A DNA stretch of 46,937 nucleotides from JAFHCF01 sp048497495. GTDB taxonomy: Bacteria > Pseudomonadota > Alphaproteobacteria > Rhizobiales > Ancalomicrobiaceae. The stretch lies in contig JAFHCF010000271.1 of assembly GCA_048497495.1 (NCBI GenBank), forward strand, positions 1-46,937. The letters run 5' to 3'. The notes beneath the pieces are model-generated. The model saw only the letters and a program-made list of their open reading frames with translations. It searched no databases and had not been told where the DNA came from. Made by a program: the position numbers and the translations under genes. This document shows, piece after piece, positions 34,181 to 44,155 of this stretch (the stretch's first letter is position 1; the number at the start of each line of letters is the position of its first letter).

Positions 34181-35731
34181 ATGGCAGACGAGACGAAACC
34201 GAAGGCGCGGACCCCGCGTGGCTTCGTCGATCGCGGCCCGGCCGAGGTCAAGGCGACCGAGGCGATGCTCGCCAAGATCCGCGCCGTCTATGAGCTCTAC
34301 GGCTTCGAGGCGGTGGAGACGCCGCTGGTCGAATATACCGACGCGTTGGGTAAGTTCCTGCCCGATCAGGACCGGCCCAACGAGGGCGTCTTCTCGGTCC
34401 AGGACGACGACGAGCAGTGGCTGTCGCTGCGTTACGACCTGACCGCCCCCCTCGCCCGCTATGCCGCCGAGAATTGGCAGGGCCTGCCCAAGCCCTATCG
34501 CAGCTACCGCGTCGGCTGGGTGTTCCGCAACGAGAAGCCGGGCCCGGGGCGCTTCCGCCAGTTCATGCAGTTCGACGCCGACACGGTCGGCGCCGGCTCG
34601 GTCGCGGCGGACGCCGAGATCTGCATGATGATGGCCGACGCGATGGAGGCGGTGGGTCTGGCGCGCGGCCAGTACGTCGTCAAGGTCAACAACCGTAAGG
34701 TCCTCGACGGGGTGATGGAGGCGATCGGGCTTTCGGGCGAGGAGAACGGCCACAAGCGCCTGACGGTGCTCAGGGCGATCGACAAGCTCGACAAGATCGG
34801 GCCGGAGGGGGTTCGCGATCTGCTCGGCCCCGGCCGCTGGGAGAACCCGAAGGACAAGTCCGGCGACTTCACCAAGGGCGCGGGGCTTGAAGACTGGCAG
34901 ATTAATGTGGTCGGTCGTGCGTACGCGTTCTTTTCTCGAAACAATCTAAAGCCATACTCGATCCGGACGTACAAACGGTACTTGGCAAAGCTGCTCGACA
35001 TTCCTCAGGCGAACGAGACGATGCTTGCCGGTCTCGGGGAGCTTGAAGACATTCGAAAACTTGTGAGGGGTGCCGACTACGGTCCCGATCGCATCCGCAT
35101 CGACCCCTCGGTGGTACGCGGCCTCGAATACTACACCGGCCCGGTCTACGAGGCCGAACTCACCTTCGAGGTGCCGAACGAGAAGGGCGAGGTCGTCCGC
35201 TTCGGCTCGGTCGGCGGCGGTGGGCGCTACGACGGGCTGGTGGCGCGCTTCCTCCCCGAGGCGGTGCCGGCGACCGGCTTCTCGATCGGCGTGTCGCGGC
35301 TGATGACCGCCTTGAAGGCGGTCGGAAGCCCGATCCTCGCCGCGTCGGAGGAACTCGGCCCGGTGGTCGTCCTGGTCATGGACAAGGCCGAGGCCGGCGC
35401 CTATCTGGCGCTGACCAAGCGGCTTCGCGACGCCGGCATCCGCGCCGAGATGTATCTCGGCTCGTCGGGCATGAAGGCGCAGATGAAATACGCCGACCGC
35501 CGCAAGGCGCCTTGCGTCGTCATCCAGGGCTCGAACGAGCGCGAGGCCGGGGTCGTCCAGATCAAGGATCTGATCGAGGGGGCGCGCGCGGCGGAAGCCT
35601 TCAAGTCGAACGCCGACTACAAGGCGGCACGGCCGGCTCAGATCGAGGTGAAGGTCGCCGACATGGTCGCCGCCGTCGCCGAGATCTGGACCAGCCACGG
35701 CGGCACCATACGCACACCGACCGCCGACTGA
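34181..35731 (+). CDS. hisS: Histidyl-tRNA synthetase
   Basis: This 516-residue class II aminoacyl-tRNA synthetase charges tRNA-His. Motif 2 is YRVGWVFRNEKPGPGRFRQF, the histidine-binding signature is SVVRGLEYYTGPVYEAEL, and motif 3 is FSIGVSRLMTAL; the anticodon-binding domain occupies the last 100 residues. A segment of about 200 bases (34886-35085, residues about 236-302) uses codons foreign to the rest of the gene (CTA, AAT, TCT, CCA, AAA) and drops to roughly 50% G+C, yet stays in frame and rejoins conserved sequence at YGPDRIRIDPS. The start has a weak AGGTGGG site. It heads the hisS-hisZ-hisG cluster, as in other Rhizobiales. Confidence 0.95.
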   Translation: MADETKPKARTPRGFVDRGPAEVKATEAMLAKIRAVYELYGFEAVETPLVEYTDALGKFLPDQDRPNEGVFSVQDDDEQWLSLRYDLTAPLARYAAENWQGLPKPYRSYRVGWVFRNEKPGPGRFRQFMQFDADTVGAGSVAADAEICMMMADAMEAVGLARGQYVVKVNNRKVLDGVMEAIGLSGEENGHKRLTVLRAIDKLDKIGPEGVRDLLGPGRWENPKDKSGDFTKGAGLEDWQINVVGRAYAFFSRNNLKPYSIRTYKRYLAKLLDIPQANETMLAGLGELEDIRKLVRGADYGPDRIRIDPSVVRGLEYYTGPVYEAELTFEVPNEKGEVVRFGSVGGGGRYDGLVARFLPEAVPATGFSIGVSRLMTALKAVGSPILAASEELGPVVVLVMDKAEAGAYLALTKRLRDAGIRAEMYLGSSGMKAQMKYADRRKAPCVVIQGSNEREAGVVQIKDLIEGARAAEAFKSNADYKAARPAQIEVKVADMVAAVAEIWTSHGGTIRTPTAD

Positions 35732-35759
35732 TCGCGACGCATCACCCCGGGAGACGCCC

Positions 35760-37109
35760 ATGGCGCCCAAGACCCCCACAGGCTTCCAGCCCTCCGGCAA
35801 ACCCCACCAGCCCGGCGGCAAGTTTCCTCACGCCGAGAAGATGGCGCAGATGCTGGCGGAGGCCGGCATCGCGACGCCGGAGGATCTGGCGCAAGCGCTC
35901 GACGCGCTCGCCGGCGGCGACGGAGACGGCGGCGAAGAGGGGGCGGAACTCTCCGCCTTCGATCCGACGGCGGAACTCGTCGCGCTGTTCCAGCGCGAGG
36001 TCGAGGCCGAGATGGTGGAACCGGCGATCCTGCTGCCCGCCGATCTCTTCCTCGACATCGCCGGCGAGGACATCCGCCGCCGCCTGTTCCTCACCTCGGA
36101 TGCCGAGGGGCACGAACTCTGCCTCAGGCCCGACTTCACCATCCCGATCTGCCGGCACTATCTGGAGCACGGCGCGGCGGGCCGCGAGGCGGCGCTCGGC
36201 TATTTCGGCCCGGTGTTCCGCCAGCGGACCGGTGAGAGCGCCGAATTCCTCCAGGCCGGCATCGAGCTCTTCGGCAACGAGGATCGCGCAGCGGCGGACG
36301 CCGACGTCCTGGCGCTGGCCTTCGAGGCGGCGAACCTCTTCGCCGTCGACGCGCCGAGCGTGAAGATCGGCGACGAGGGCCTGTTTCTGGCGCTGCTCGA
36401 CGGGCTCGGGCTCGCCGCCCCCTTGCGTCGCCGCCTGCGCGGGCTCTTCGGCATGCCGCAGCGGCTCCTCGGCGCCGTCGCCCGCCTCGCCGAGGGCGTC
36501 GACGACGCGGACGCGGCGCGCCATGCCGGCATTCTCGGCGCGCTCGCCGGGTCGCGGCCGGACGAGGCGCGCAATCTGGTCGAGGACCTGCTCGGGCTCG
36601 CCGGCATCGCCACCGTCGGCGGCCGCAGCGCCCACGAGATCGCCGAGCGTTTCCTGGAGCGCGCCGCGCTCGCCTCGCAGGGCGGCATGACACCGGAGGC
36701 GGCGCGGGTGCTCACCCGCTATCTCGCCATCACCACCTCGCCGGAACGCGCCGTCGACGCGCTCGACGCCTTCCGCGCCGAGGTCGGGATCGACATGGGC
36801 GGAGCGCTCGATCTCTTCGCCCGCCGCAACGACGCCTTCCACGATTGCGGCATCGAACTCGACCGGCCGGTGTTCCGGGCCGATTTCGGCCGCAACCTCG
36901 ACTATTACACCGGCTTCGTCTTCGAGATGCGCGATCCCGATCGCCTCGCCTCGTCGGGCGGCGACCGCCCGGTGATCGGCGGCGGCCGCTACGACGGGCT
37001 GATCGGCCGGCTCGGCAGCGCCACCCCGGTCGCCGCCTGCGGCTTCTCGATGTGGCTCGACCGGCTCGGCATCGGCGGCTACGGCCAGGAACTGGGAGCG
37101 CGCGAATGA
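35760..37109 (+). CDS. hisZ: ATP phosphoribosyltransferase regulatory subunit
   Basis: HisZ is a catalytically dead HisS paralogue that activates HisG, the first enzyme of histidine synthesis. The 449-residue protein keeps class II synthetase landmarks (CLRPDFTIPICRHYLEH; FGPVFRQRTGESAEFLQAGIE in two adjoining blocks; NLDYYTGFVFEMRD; GGGRYDGLIGRLG) but has no anticodon-binding domain. About 65 N-terminal residues are low-complexity and acidic, making it longer than the common 375-390. GGAG lies about eight bases before the ATG. Its stop overlaps the hisG start (ATGA), so the two subunits are coupled. Confidence 0.94.
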   Translation: MAPKTPTGFQPSGKPHQPGGKFPHAEKMAQMLAEAGIATPEDLAQALDALAGGDGDGGEEGAELSAFDPTAELVALFQREVEAEMVEPAILLPADLFLDIAGEDIRRRLFLTSDAEGHELCLRPDFTIPICRHYLEHGAAGREAALGYFGPVFRQRTGESAEFLQAGIELFGNEDRAAADADVLALAFEAANLFAVDAPSVKIGDEGLFLALLDGLGLAAPLRRRLRGLFGMPQRLLGAVARLAEGVDDADAARHAGILGALAGSRPDEARNLVEDLLGLAGIATVGGRSAHEIAERFLERAALASQGGMTPEAARVLTRYLAITTSPERAVDALDAFRAEVGIDMGGALDLFARRNDAFHDCGIELDRPVFRADFGRNLDYYTGFVFEMRDPDRLASSGGDRPVIGGGRYDGLIGRLGSATPVAACGFSMWLDRLGIGGYGQELGARE

Positions 37110-38077
37110 CGACCGATCGCCTGATCATCGCCGTGCCCTCCAAGGGACGGCTACAGGAGAACACCAACGCCTTCTTCGAGCGGGCCGGCCTTCCCGTCCT
37201 GCAGCCGGGCGGGGCGCGCAACTATCGCGGCCGGCTCGGTGGCATCGACGACGTCGAGATCGCCTTCCTCTCGGCCTCCGAGATCACCCGGGAGATCGCC
37301 GCCGGCAACGTCCATTTCGGCGTGACCGGCCTCGATCTGGTGCACGAGAACATCGCCGACTGGCCGGCCAAGGTGCACTTGGTGAGCGAACTCGGCTTCG
37401 GCTTCGCCGACGTGGTGGTCGCCGTGCCGCAGGCGTGGATCGACGTCTCGACCATGGCCGATCTCGGCGACGTGGCGGCGGACTTCCGCGCCCGCCACGG
37501 CCACCAGTTGCGCATCGCCACCAAATATCTCGAGACCACCCGGCGCTTCTTCGCCGAGGCGGGGATCTCGGACTATCGCAACGTCGAGAGCCTGGGCGCC
37601 ACCGAGGGGGCGCCGGCGGCCGGCGCGGCGGAAGCGATCGTCGACATCACCACCACCGGCGCGACGCTCGCGGCCAACGATCTGAAGATCCTCGCCGACG
37701 GTGTCATCCTGAAGAGTCAGGCCCATCTCGTCGCCTCCAAGACGGCGGCGTGGTCGGGCCATGCCCGCGCCCAGGCCCGCGCCATCCTCGACCGGGTGTC
37801 GTCGGAAGCGCGCGCCCGACGCGCCCGCGAGGTCCGCGCCCGGCTCGACGACGCCGCCGGCGCGATCGAGGTGGCGGCGAGCCTCGGCGCGACGGCGCCC
37901 TTCGGCGCGCCGCCGGCGGGCCAGCCGCTGACGTTGCACGTGGCCTCGGCCAAGGTCGCGGCCCTCGCCGATCTGCTCCGGGGGCGCGGGGCGGACGTGG
38001 TGACGGTGTCGAAGCTCGACTGGGTCTTCGCCGGCGCCAACGAGATGGCCGACGCGTTGGACGCGGCGCTGGGGTGA
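37106..38077 (+). CDS. hisG: ATP phosphoribosyltransferase catalytic subunit
   Basis: HisG condenses ATP with PRPP in the first committed step of histidine synthesis. The 323-residue protein begins LIIAVPSKGRLQENTNAFFERAG and has the characteristic DLGFGFADVVVAVP-type core (here SELGFGFADVVVAVPQ) and the PRPP loop IVDITTTGATLAANDL. A regulatory-length C-terminal extension (about residues 225-323) is present even though a HisZ partner is encoded; this longer form is usual in rhizobia. The ATG at 37106 overlaps the hisZ stop by four bases. Confidence 0.95.
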   Translation: MTTDRLIIAVPSKGRLQENTNAFFERAGLPVLQPGGARNYRGRLGGIDDVEIAFLSASEITREIAAGNVHFGVTGLDLVHENIADWPAKVHLVSELGFGFADVVVAVPQAWIDVSTMADLGDVAADFRARHGHQLRIATKYLETTRRFFAEAGISDYRNVESLGATEGAPAAGAAEAIVDITTTGATLAANDLKILADGVILKSQAHLVASKTAAWSGHARAQARAILDRVSSEARARRAREVRARLDDAAGAIEVAASLGATAPFGAPPAGQPLTLHVASAKVAALADLLRGRGADVVTVSKLDWVFAGANEMADALDAALG

Positions 38078-38116
38078 GCGGCGCCCGTGACGGGATCGCG
38101 CGGCGCCCGTGACGGG
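38078..38116. repeat. 17-bp direct repeat in the hisG/diguanylate cyclase spacer
   Basis: GCGGCGCCCGTGACGGG occurs at 38078-38094 and at 38100-38116, offset by 22 bases, in the short space between two convergent genes. Each copy contains a small CCCG/CGGG dyad. It may be a weak terminator duplication. Confidence 0.6.
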
Positions 38117-38118
38117 TG

Positions 38119-39534
38119 TCACGCCGCCATGCAGTCGTCCGTGTCCATGACGCAGCGGTCGCGGCCCTCGGCCTTGGCGCGGTAGAGCGCCTTGTCGGCG
38201 CGCGCCAGGAGCCCATCGCCGTCCTCGCCCGGGCGCCATTCGGCGAGACCCGCGCTGGCGGAGATCACGTCGTCCATCTCGCGTAGACGGATGCGCCCGA
38301 TCGCGGCGCGCAGACGCTCGGCGACGCGGAACGCTTCGTCGATCCTCGCCTCTTCCAGGACGACGACGAATTCCTCGCCGCCGTAGCGCCCGACGATGTC
38401 GTTGTCGCGCAGATTAGCGCGGAGGCAACGGGCGACGCGCACCAGGACACGATCACCGATCGCATGGCCGTTGCGATCGTTGATGCGCTTGAAGTGGTCG
38501 AGATCGACGAAGATCGCGGAGAGCGTCGTCCCCTCGCGCGCGGCGCGGGCGATCGCCTCGTCGAGGCGCTCCATCAACAGACGGCGGTTGCCGACGCCGG
38601 TCAGCGGGTCGGTCATCATCAGGTGCTCGAGTTCGGCGGTGCGCTTGGCCACCTCCTCCTCGAGCTGACGATTGGCCCGGCTCAAGACCTCCTCGGAGCG
38701 CTTGATCGCCGTGATGTCGACCGCCGAGGCGATCAGCCCCATGAAGGTGCCGCTCGAATCCCAACGCGGCAGGATGCGCTCGAGCAGCCAGCCGTAGGAT
38801 CCGTCGGGGCGGCGCAGACGATATTCGATCTCGGCGGGATGCGGCGTCGCCAGGAGTTCCTCGACGCGCTGCTGGTAGGTGTCGCGATCGTCCGGGTGGA
38901 GGTAGCCGCACCACTCGCAGTCGCCGGACTTGCGCTCGTCGAGGCCGACGAATTCGCTCCAGGAGCGATTGGTATATCCACGGATGCCGGTGGCGTCGCA
39001 GACCCAGATCATCGCCGGGGCGTAGTCGGAAATCGCCCGGAAGCGCCGTTCGGTCTCCCCCAGCGCGTTGATCAACACCTGTTCGACGCTCGGCGCCGGC
39101 GCCATGCGCACCGCCTCCGACGCATTGGTCGAGGCTCCCTTCAGCGCCAGGCTGATCTTGCGGTCGGATCCGAGGATGTGGGAGACGAGCCAGGTGATGA
39201 GGAATTCGAGGACCTGTTCGGAGACGTCGGCGCGCAGCAGGTCGTCGCGTTTGCCGATCTCCTGGACCTTCTCGACGAAACCGCGATGAGCGCCGCGATG
39301 ACGCATCTTCTCGCCCTCGGAGAGCGTCGAGCGCTCCAACAGACGTTCTTCGTCGGCGAAGTGTTTCGCCGCATAGTCCGTGAGTTCCTGGATCAGCGCC
39401 TCGACCTGCGGCAATTTGCCGCCCTCGGTAATTGCGGTCGCCAGGGCGTTGATCAGGTCCACGAGCTTGCGATGCTGGGCATCGACCAACGGAATCCCGA
39501 TCTCGAAGCTGGCATTCCAGTAAAAGAACTGCAC
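38119..39534 (-). CDS. Diguanylate cyclase: hemerythrin-PAS-GGDEF
   Basis: This 471-residue signalling protein makes cyclic di-GMP. The N-terminal bacteriohemerythrin domain (about 1-130) has the di-iron ligand set: DAQHRKLVDLI, AAKHFADEERLLE, HRGAHRGFV and WLVSHILGSD. A PAS domain with PAC (about 155-280) contains MIWVCDATG and ASAVDITAIKRSEE, followed by a short coiled coil. The GGDEF domain (about 305-465) has an active GGEEF at 385-389 and an inhibitory I-site RDND at 376-379. The protein should sense oxygen or redox state through the iron centre. The GTG at 39534 is chosen because a perfect AAGGAGG lies five bases upstream; the frame extends 22 codons further to an ATG without such a site. 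Confidence 0.92.
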   Translation of the reverse strand: MQFFYWNASFEIGIPLVDAQHRKLVDLINALATAITEGGKLPQVEALIQELTDYAAKHFADEERLLERSTLSEGEKMRHRGAHRGFVEKVQEIGKRDDLLRADVSEQVLEFLITWLVSHILGSDRKISLALKGASTNASEAVRMAPAPSVEQVLINALGETERRFRAISDYAPAMIWVCDATGIRGYTNRSWSEFVGLDERKSGDCEWCGYLHPDDRDTYQQRVEELLATPHPAEIEYRLRRPDGSYGWLLERILPRWDSSGTFMGLIASAVDITAIKRSEEVLSRANRQLEEEVAKRTAELEHLMMTDPLTGVGNRRLLMERLDEAIARAAREGTTLSAIFVDLDHFKRINDRNGHAIGDRVLVRVARCLRANLRDNDIVGRYGGEEFVVVLEEARIDEAFRVAERLRAAIGRIRLREMDDVISASAGLAEWRPGEDGDGLLARADKALYRAKAEGRDRCVMDTDDCMAA

Positions 39535-39739
39535 GACGACCTCCTTTTGGCCGATCTCGCACCGAGATACCGCCCGAGGTTCTATGTGAATTGAGATCAA
39601 ACGTACCGGAGCATCCTTTCAATTCCCCTTACGTGATGTCTCCAATGTGATCGATACCTAGGGTGGAAGGCCCGCGAACCGACTGCGACGTCCCGGCGAT
39701 CGTGCGCCGATGCCGCGGTCGTGCAACGACCGAGCACCG

Positions 39740-40744
39740 TCAGAAAGTCTGGGGCGGTTTGACGATCAGGACGTTCACGTCGGCCTTCGGCGTGAAGTTC
39801 TGGTAGACCACCTCGAAGCGCGTCGGGGCGATCTTCTTCACACCGGTGCCACAGAAACTCACCAGGTTCTTGGAATCGCCCTTGTCGACGACCATGCGGA
39901 AACGGCCGATCGGACCTTTCCAATTGGCGCCCGAGGTCAGCACGTAGCCGATCCAGATGTCGGACTGCAGCGCATCCTTCTGCTTGCCCCGCGCCGCGTC
40001 GAACCCCTTCACGAAGGCGTCGTCGACGCAGAACTTGGCGCGGTAGGCGGCGACTTCCTTGCGCATGTCCGGCTGATTGCGAATGTCGGGTTTGAGGATC
40101 GAGCCGACCGAGCCGCCGGCGAGCGGCTTGTAGGAATGGGAGACCCGGACCGGACGACCGGCCGGGAAGACCTGGGTCCGGGTGATCGTAGTCTTGGTGA
40201 GCCAACCGGCGACCCAATAGGGGGCGACGGCGTCGCCGGCGTTCTTCAGGAGGCCCTCGGCCTCGAGCGCCGCGCGCTCCGCCGGGGTCTTCTTCTCGAC
40301 CGCCGCCTCGAAGCGCTGCCAATCGGCGAGAACCGGAAAGCCCGCGGCTTCGACCCGCCGAGAGACGTCCTTGCCGCCCAGGAGCGCCGACTGGACGATG
40401 TCGAGCTTCAGCGGCCGACCGTCGACCGAGGTCTCGAAGCCGAGCTCGGCGACGAAGTCGGGAATGCGGATCTCCGGCTCGTAGACGACGTCGGGCAGCG
40501 GAAAGGCGACCAGGGCCTCGACGTCCCGCGCCGAGGTGTTGAGGAAGACGTAGTCGACCGTCACCTCGCCCTCGGAGAGGAAGAGGTCCTCACTCTGCAT
40601 CACCACCGCGTCGGAGCGGACGAGGGTCAGGCCGCCGACGCCGATCTCGGCCATGCTGTCGTTGGCGCGGGCGGCGTCGGCGCCGGCGAGAGAGAACGCG
40701 AGGAGGGCGGCGGCGACGGCTCGGGACTTCGGTGAACGGGGCAT
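39740..40744 (-). CDS. Exported DUF4424 family protein
   Basis: This 334-residue protein has a clear signal peptide (residues 1-27, SRAVAAALLAFSLAGADAARA) followed by NDSMAEIGVGGL, the common opening of DUF4424 proteins. The mature part is predicted to be mostly beta, with YVFLNTSARDVEALVAFPLPD and PVRVSHSYKPLAGGSVG as typical blocks. Cysteines near residues 236 and 304 could form a disulfide in the periplasm. The function of the family is unknown. GGAG lies seven bases before the ATG. Confidence 0.85.
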   Translation of the reverse strand: MPRSPKSRAVAAALLAFSLAGADAARANDSMAEIGVGGLTLVRSDAVVMQSEDLFLSEGEVTVDYVFLNTSARDVEALVAFPLPDVVYEPEIRIPDFVAELGFETSVDGRPLKLDIVQSALLGGKDVSRRVEAAGFPVLADWQRFEAAVEKKTPAERAALEAEGLLKNAGDAVAPYWVAGWLTKTTITRTQVFPAGRPVRVSHSYKPLAGGSVGSILKPDIRNQPDMRKEVAAYRAKFCVDDAFVKGFDAARGKQKDALQSDIWIGYVLTSGANWKGPIGRFRMVVDKGDSKNLVSFCGTGVKKIAPTRFEVVYQNFTPKADVNVLIVKPPQTF

Positions 40745-40858
40745 CGCGGGCTCCAGGGGATGGGGCGGGATCGATGCGAGAGTGGCCGGTCGGGCGATGG
40801 GTGTAAACACGCGGCGAGGCGTTTTCGCGACGCGGCGAAAAGCGACCTCGAAACGCGA

Positions 40859-40882
40859 AGAGGCGGCCTCGCGGCCGCCTCT
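40859..40882 (-). terminator. Hairpin downstream of groEL
   Basis: AGAGGCGGCC (40859-40868) and GGCCGCCTCT (40873-40882) form a perfect 10-bp stem with a TCGC loop. It is the likely end of the groESL transcript, though the T tract on the minus strand is poor. Confidence 0.6.
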
Positions 40883-40899
40883 CCCAACTTCCTGATCTT

Positions 40900-41000
40900 C
40901 TTCCGATCTTCGATCAGAAGTCCATGCTGCGCCCGAAGTCGGGCCTGCCCGACTTCGGGTTCCCGCCGATGGGCGGCTTTCCTGGACTTCCGATCTTCGA

Positions 41001-41013
<13 letters not shown>
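40900..41013. repeat. 27-bp direct repeat of the groEL 3' end, 87 bp apart
   Basis: The 27 bases at 40987-41013 contain the last groEL codons (Met-Asp-Phe), the stop and the following bases. They recur exactly at 40900-40926. The offset is 87 bases, 29 codons, so the second Met-Asp-Phe-stop is in the groEL frame. Between the copies lies the hairpin at 40932-40959. Confidence 0.85.
40932..40959. terminator. Perfect 12-bp hairpin inside the duplicated groEL tail
   Basis: CCCGAAGTCGGG (40932-40943) and CCCGACTTCGGG (40948-40959) pair perfectly around a CCTG loop. It may be an additional terminator or an mRNA-stabilising structure. A smaller dyad (CCGCC/GGCGG) lies beside it near 40963-40976. 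Confidence 0.6.
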
Positions 41014-42644
<1,631 letters not shown>

Positions 42645-42700
42645 TTGGGCCTACTCCGGAATGAGAATGGTGGGACCTGGGGAACGACGATGGGCGCGGC

Positions 42701-42994
42701 TCAGCCGACGATACCCATGATGTCGCTCTCCTTCATGATCAGGAGATCCTTGCCGTCGATCTTGACTTCGGTGCCCGACCACTTGCCGAACAGCACCTTG
42801 TCGCCGACCTTGACGTCGAGGGGGACGAGCTTGCCGGCGTCGTCGCGGGCGCCAGGGCCGACGGCGACGATCTCGCCTTCCTGCGGCTTCTCCTTGGCGG
42901 TGTCGGGGATGATGATGCCGCCGGCGGTCTTCTGCTCGGCTTCGATGCGTTCGACCACGACGCGGTCGTGCAGCGGACGGAAGGTGGTGGCCAT
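42701..42994 (-). CDS. groS: Co-chaperonin GroES
   Basis: This is the 97-residue lid of the GroEL chamber, forming a heptameric ring. It starts TTFRPLHDRVVVERIEAEQK, has the mobile loop TAGGIIIPDTAKEKPQ that contacts GroEL, the roof segment, and ends LLIMKESDIMGIV. AGAGGA lies about eight bases before the ATG at 42994. It is the first gene of groESL. Confidence 0.97.
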   Translation of the reverse strand: MATTFRPLHDRVVVERIEAEQKTAGGIIIPDTAKEKPQEGEIVAVGPGARDDAGKLVPLDVKVGDKVLFGKWSGTEVKIDGKDLLIMKESDIMGIVG

Positions 42995-43099
42995 GGGAGT
43001 TCCTCTCGAGGCGCGGGTGGACGGCCCCGCCGACACCGCCCGGTCCGATCGGACATCGGTAGGGTCGACGGCGGGAAACCGGAAGAAACATCGGACCTG

Positions 43100-43126
43100 T
43101 TGGCACTCGATCAGATCGAGTGCCAG
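43100..43126 (-). promoter_or_regulatory. CIRCE operator (HrcA binding site)
   Basis: TTGGCACTC and GAGTGCCAG flank exactly nine bases, matching the CIRCE consensus TTAGCACTC-N9-GAGTGCTAA at 16 of 18 positions. It lies about 105 bases before groES, just after the predicted transcription start, so HrcA should repress groESL. Confidence 0.92.
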
Positions 43127-43139
43127 AGGCCTGTCGCCG

Positions 43140-43167
43140 AGATAGGGAGCCGCGCCGACGCTGTCAA
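43140..43167 (-). promoter_or_regulatory. Predicted groESL promoter
   Basis: On the minus strand, TTGACA (43167-43162) and CTATCT (43145-43140) are 16 bases apart. The same stretch reads CTTGACA and CCCTATCT, which also fits the alphaproteobacterial heat-shock sigma factor pattern (CTTG and CYTATNT). The start point near 43133 would place CIRCE in the leader. Confidence 0.65.
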
Positions 43168-43213
43168 GACGCGCGCGTCGCTCGAGCGACGCCGGAGAGA
43201 TCGCCGGTGGTCG

Positions 43214-44155
43214 TCAGGCGCTCGGCGGCAGGTCGCGCGAGCGGCCGCGCAGGCGTTCGCGATGGACGATGTAGAGGCCCGAGGCGATGATCAGGGCGAT
43301 GCCGCCCCAGGTCGGCGGCTCGGGAAAGTCGCCGAAGATCAGGAAGCCGAGGATCGTCGCCGAGACGATCTCCAGATAGCCGAAGGGGGCGAGCACCGCG
43401 GCGGGGGCGAATTCGAAGGCCTTGACGATCATCCCGTGGGTGAGGAACGACAGGACGCCGATGCCGAGGAACCAGATCCAGCCGAGCCCGGAGGGCATCA
43501 CCGCCGCCTGCGTCGCCCAACCGCCGGCCTCGACCACGAGGAGGACCGCCCCGAGCGCCGCCGTGCCGACGACCCCGGTGACGAACTGGATCGCCACCAG
43601 CGAGCCCTGGCCCGAAAGGCGGCGGGTCATGACGTGGTAGCCGGCGAAGGTGAAGGCGGCGCCGAGCGGCAACAGGGCGGTCAGGCCGAATTGCTCGAAA
43701 CTCGGCCGGATGATCATCAAGGTGCCGAGGAAGCCGACGCCGCAGGCGGCCCAGCGGCGCCAGCCCACCGTCTCGCCGAGCAGCCAGGGCGACACCGCCG
43801 TCAGGATCATCGGCTCGGCGAAGGCGATGGCCAGCGCGTCGGTGAGCGGCATGGTGGCGAGCGCCGAGAAGAACATCAGCGAGGTCGCCGCCAGGAACAG
43901 ACCGCGCAGGACATGGCCGGGGAGGCTCGGCGGAATCAGGCGACGGCCCTCGCCGACCGCGATCGCCACCACCGCGGCCGCCGCCAATTGGCCGACGAAG
44001 CGGCCGAAGGCCACTTCCAGCGCCGGCATCTCGTGGGTGAGGAGCTTGGCGAGCACGTCCATCGACGGCACGATCAGCATCGCCACCGTCATGATGGCGA
44101 TGCCGCGTACGACGGTGCGCGAACGTTCGCCGGCGTCGCCGGGGATTTCGTTCAT
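43214..44155 (-). CDS. DMT-superfamily (EamA) transporter
   Basis: This is a 313-residue inner-membrane exporter of the drug/metabolite transporter group, with about ten membrane segments in two EamA repeats. Landmarks are GIAIMTVAMLIVPSMDVLAK (helix 1), LEVAFGRFVGQLAAAA, the repeat-1 end AFAEPMILTAVSPWLLGE, and the repeat-2 equivalent AAVLAPFGYLEIVSATILGF with FGDFP. The substrate is unknown. Its ATG at 44155 overlaps the ribF stop (ATGA), so it is the second gene of a coupled pair, which is an unusual partner for ribF. Confidence 0.9.
   Translation of the reverse strand: MNEIPGDAGERSRTVVRGIAIMTVAMLIVPSMDVLAKLLTHEMPALEVAFGRFVGQLAAAAVVAIAVGEGRRLIPPSLPGHVLRGLFLAATSLMFFSALATMPLTDALAIAFAEPMILTAVSPWLLGETVGWRRWAACGVGFLGTLMIIRPSFEQFGLTALLPLGAAFTFAGYHVMTRRLSGQGSLVAIQFVTGVVGTAALGAVLLVVEAGGWATQAAVMPSGLGWIWFLGIGVLSFLTHGMIVKAFEFAPAAVLAPFGYLEIVSATILGFLIFGDFPEPPTWGGIALIIASGLYIVHRERLRGRSRDLPPSA

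Noticed and set aside
40906..40999. The 10-mer AGATCGGAAG, identical to the start of a common sequencing adapter, occurs twice beside the groEL stop on the minus strand.
   Set aside because: The following bases differ from the adapter at once and both copies belong to the duplicated groEL tail, so contamination is unlikely. Read-level checking of the repeat is still sensible.
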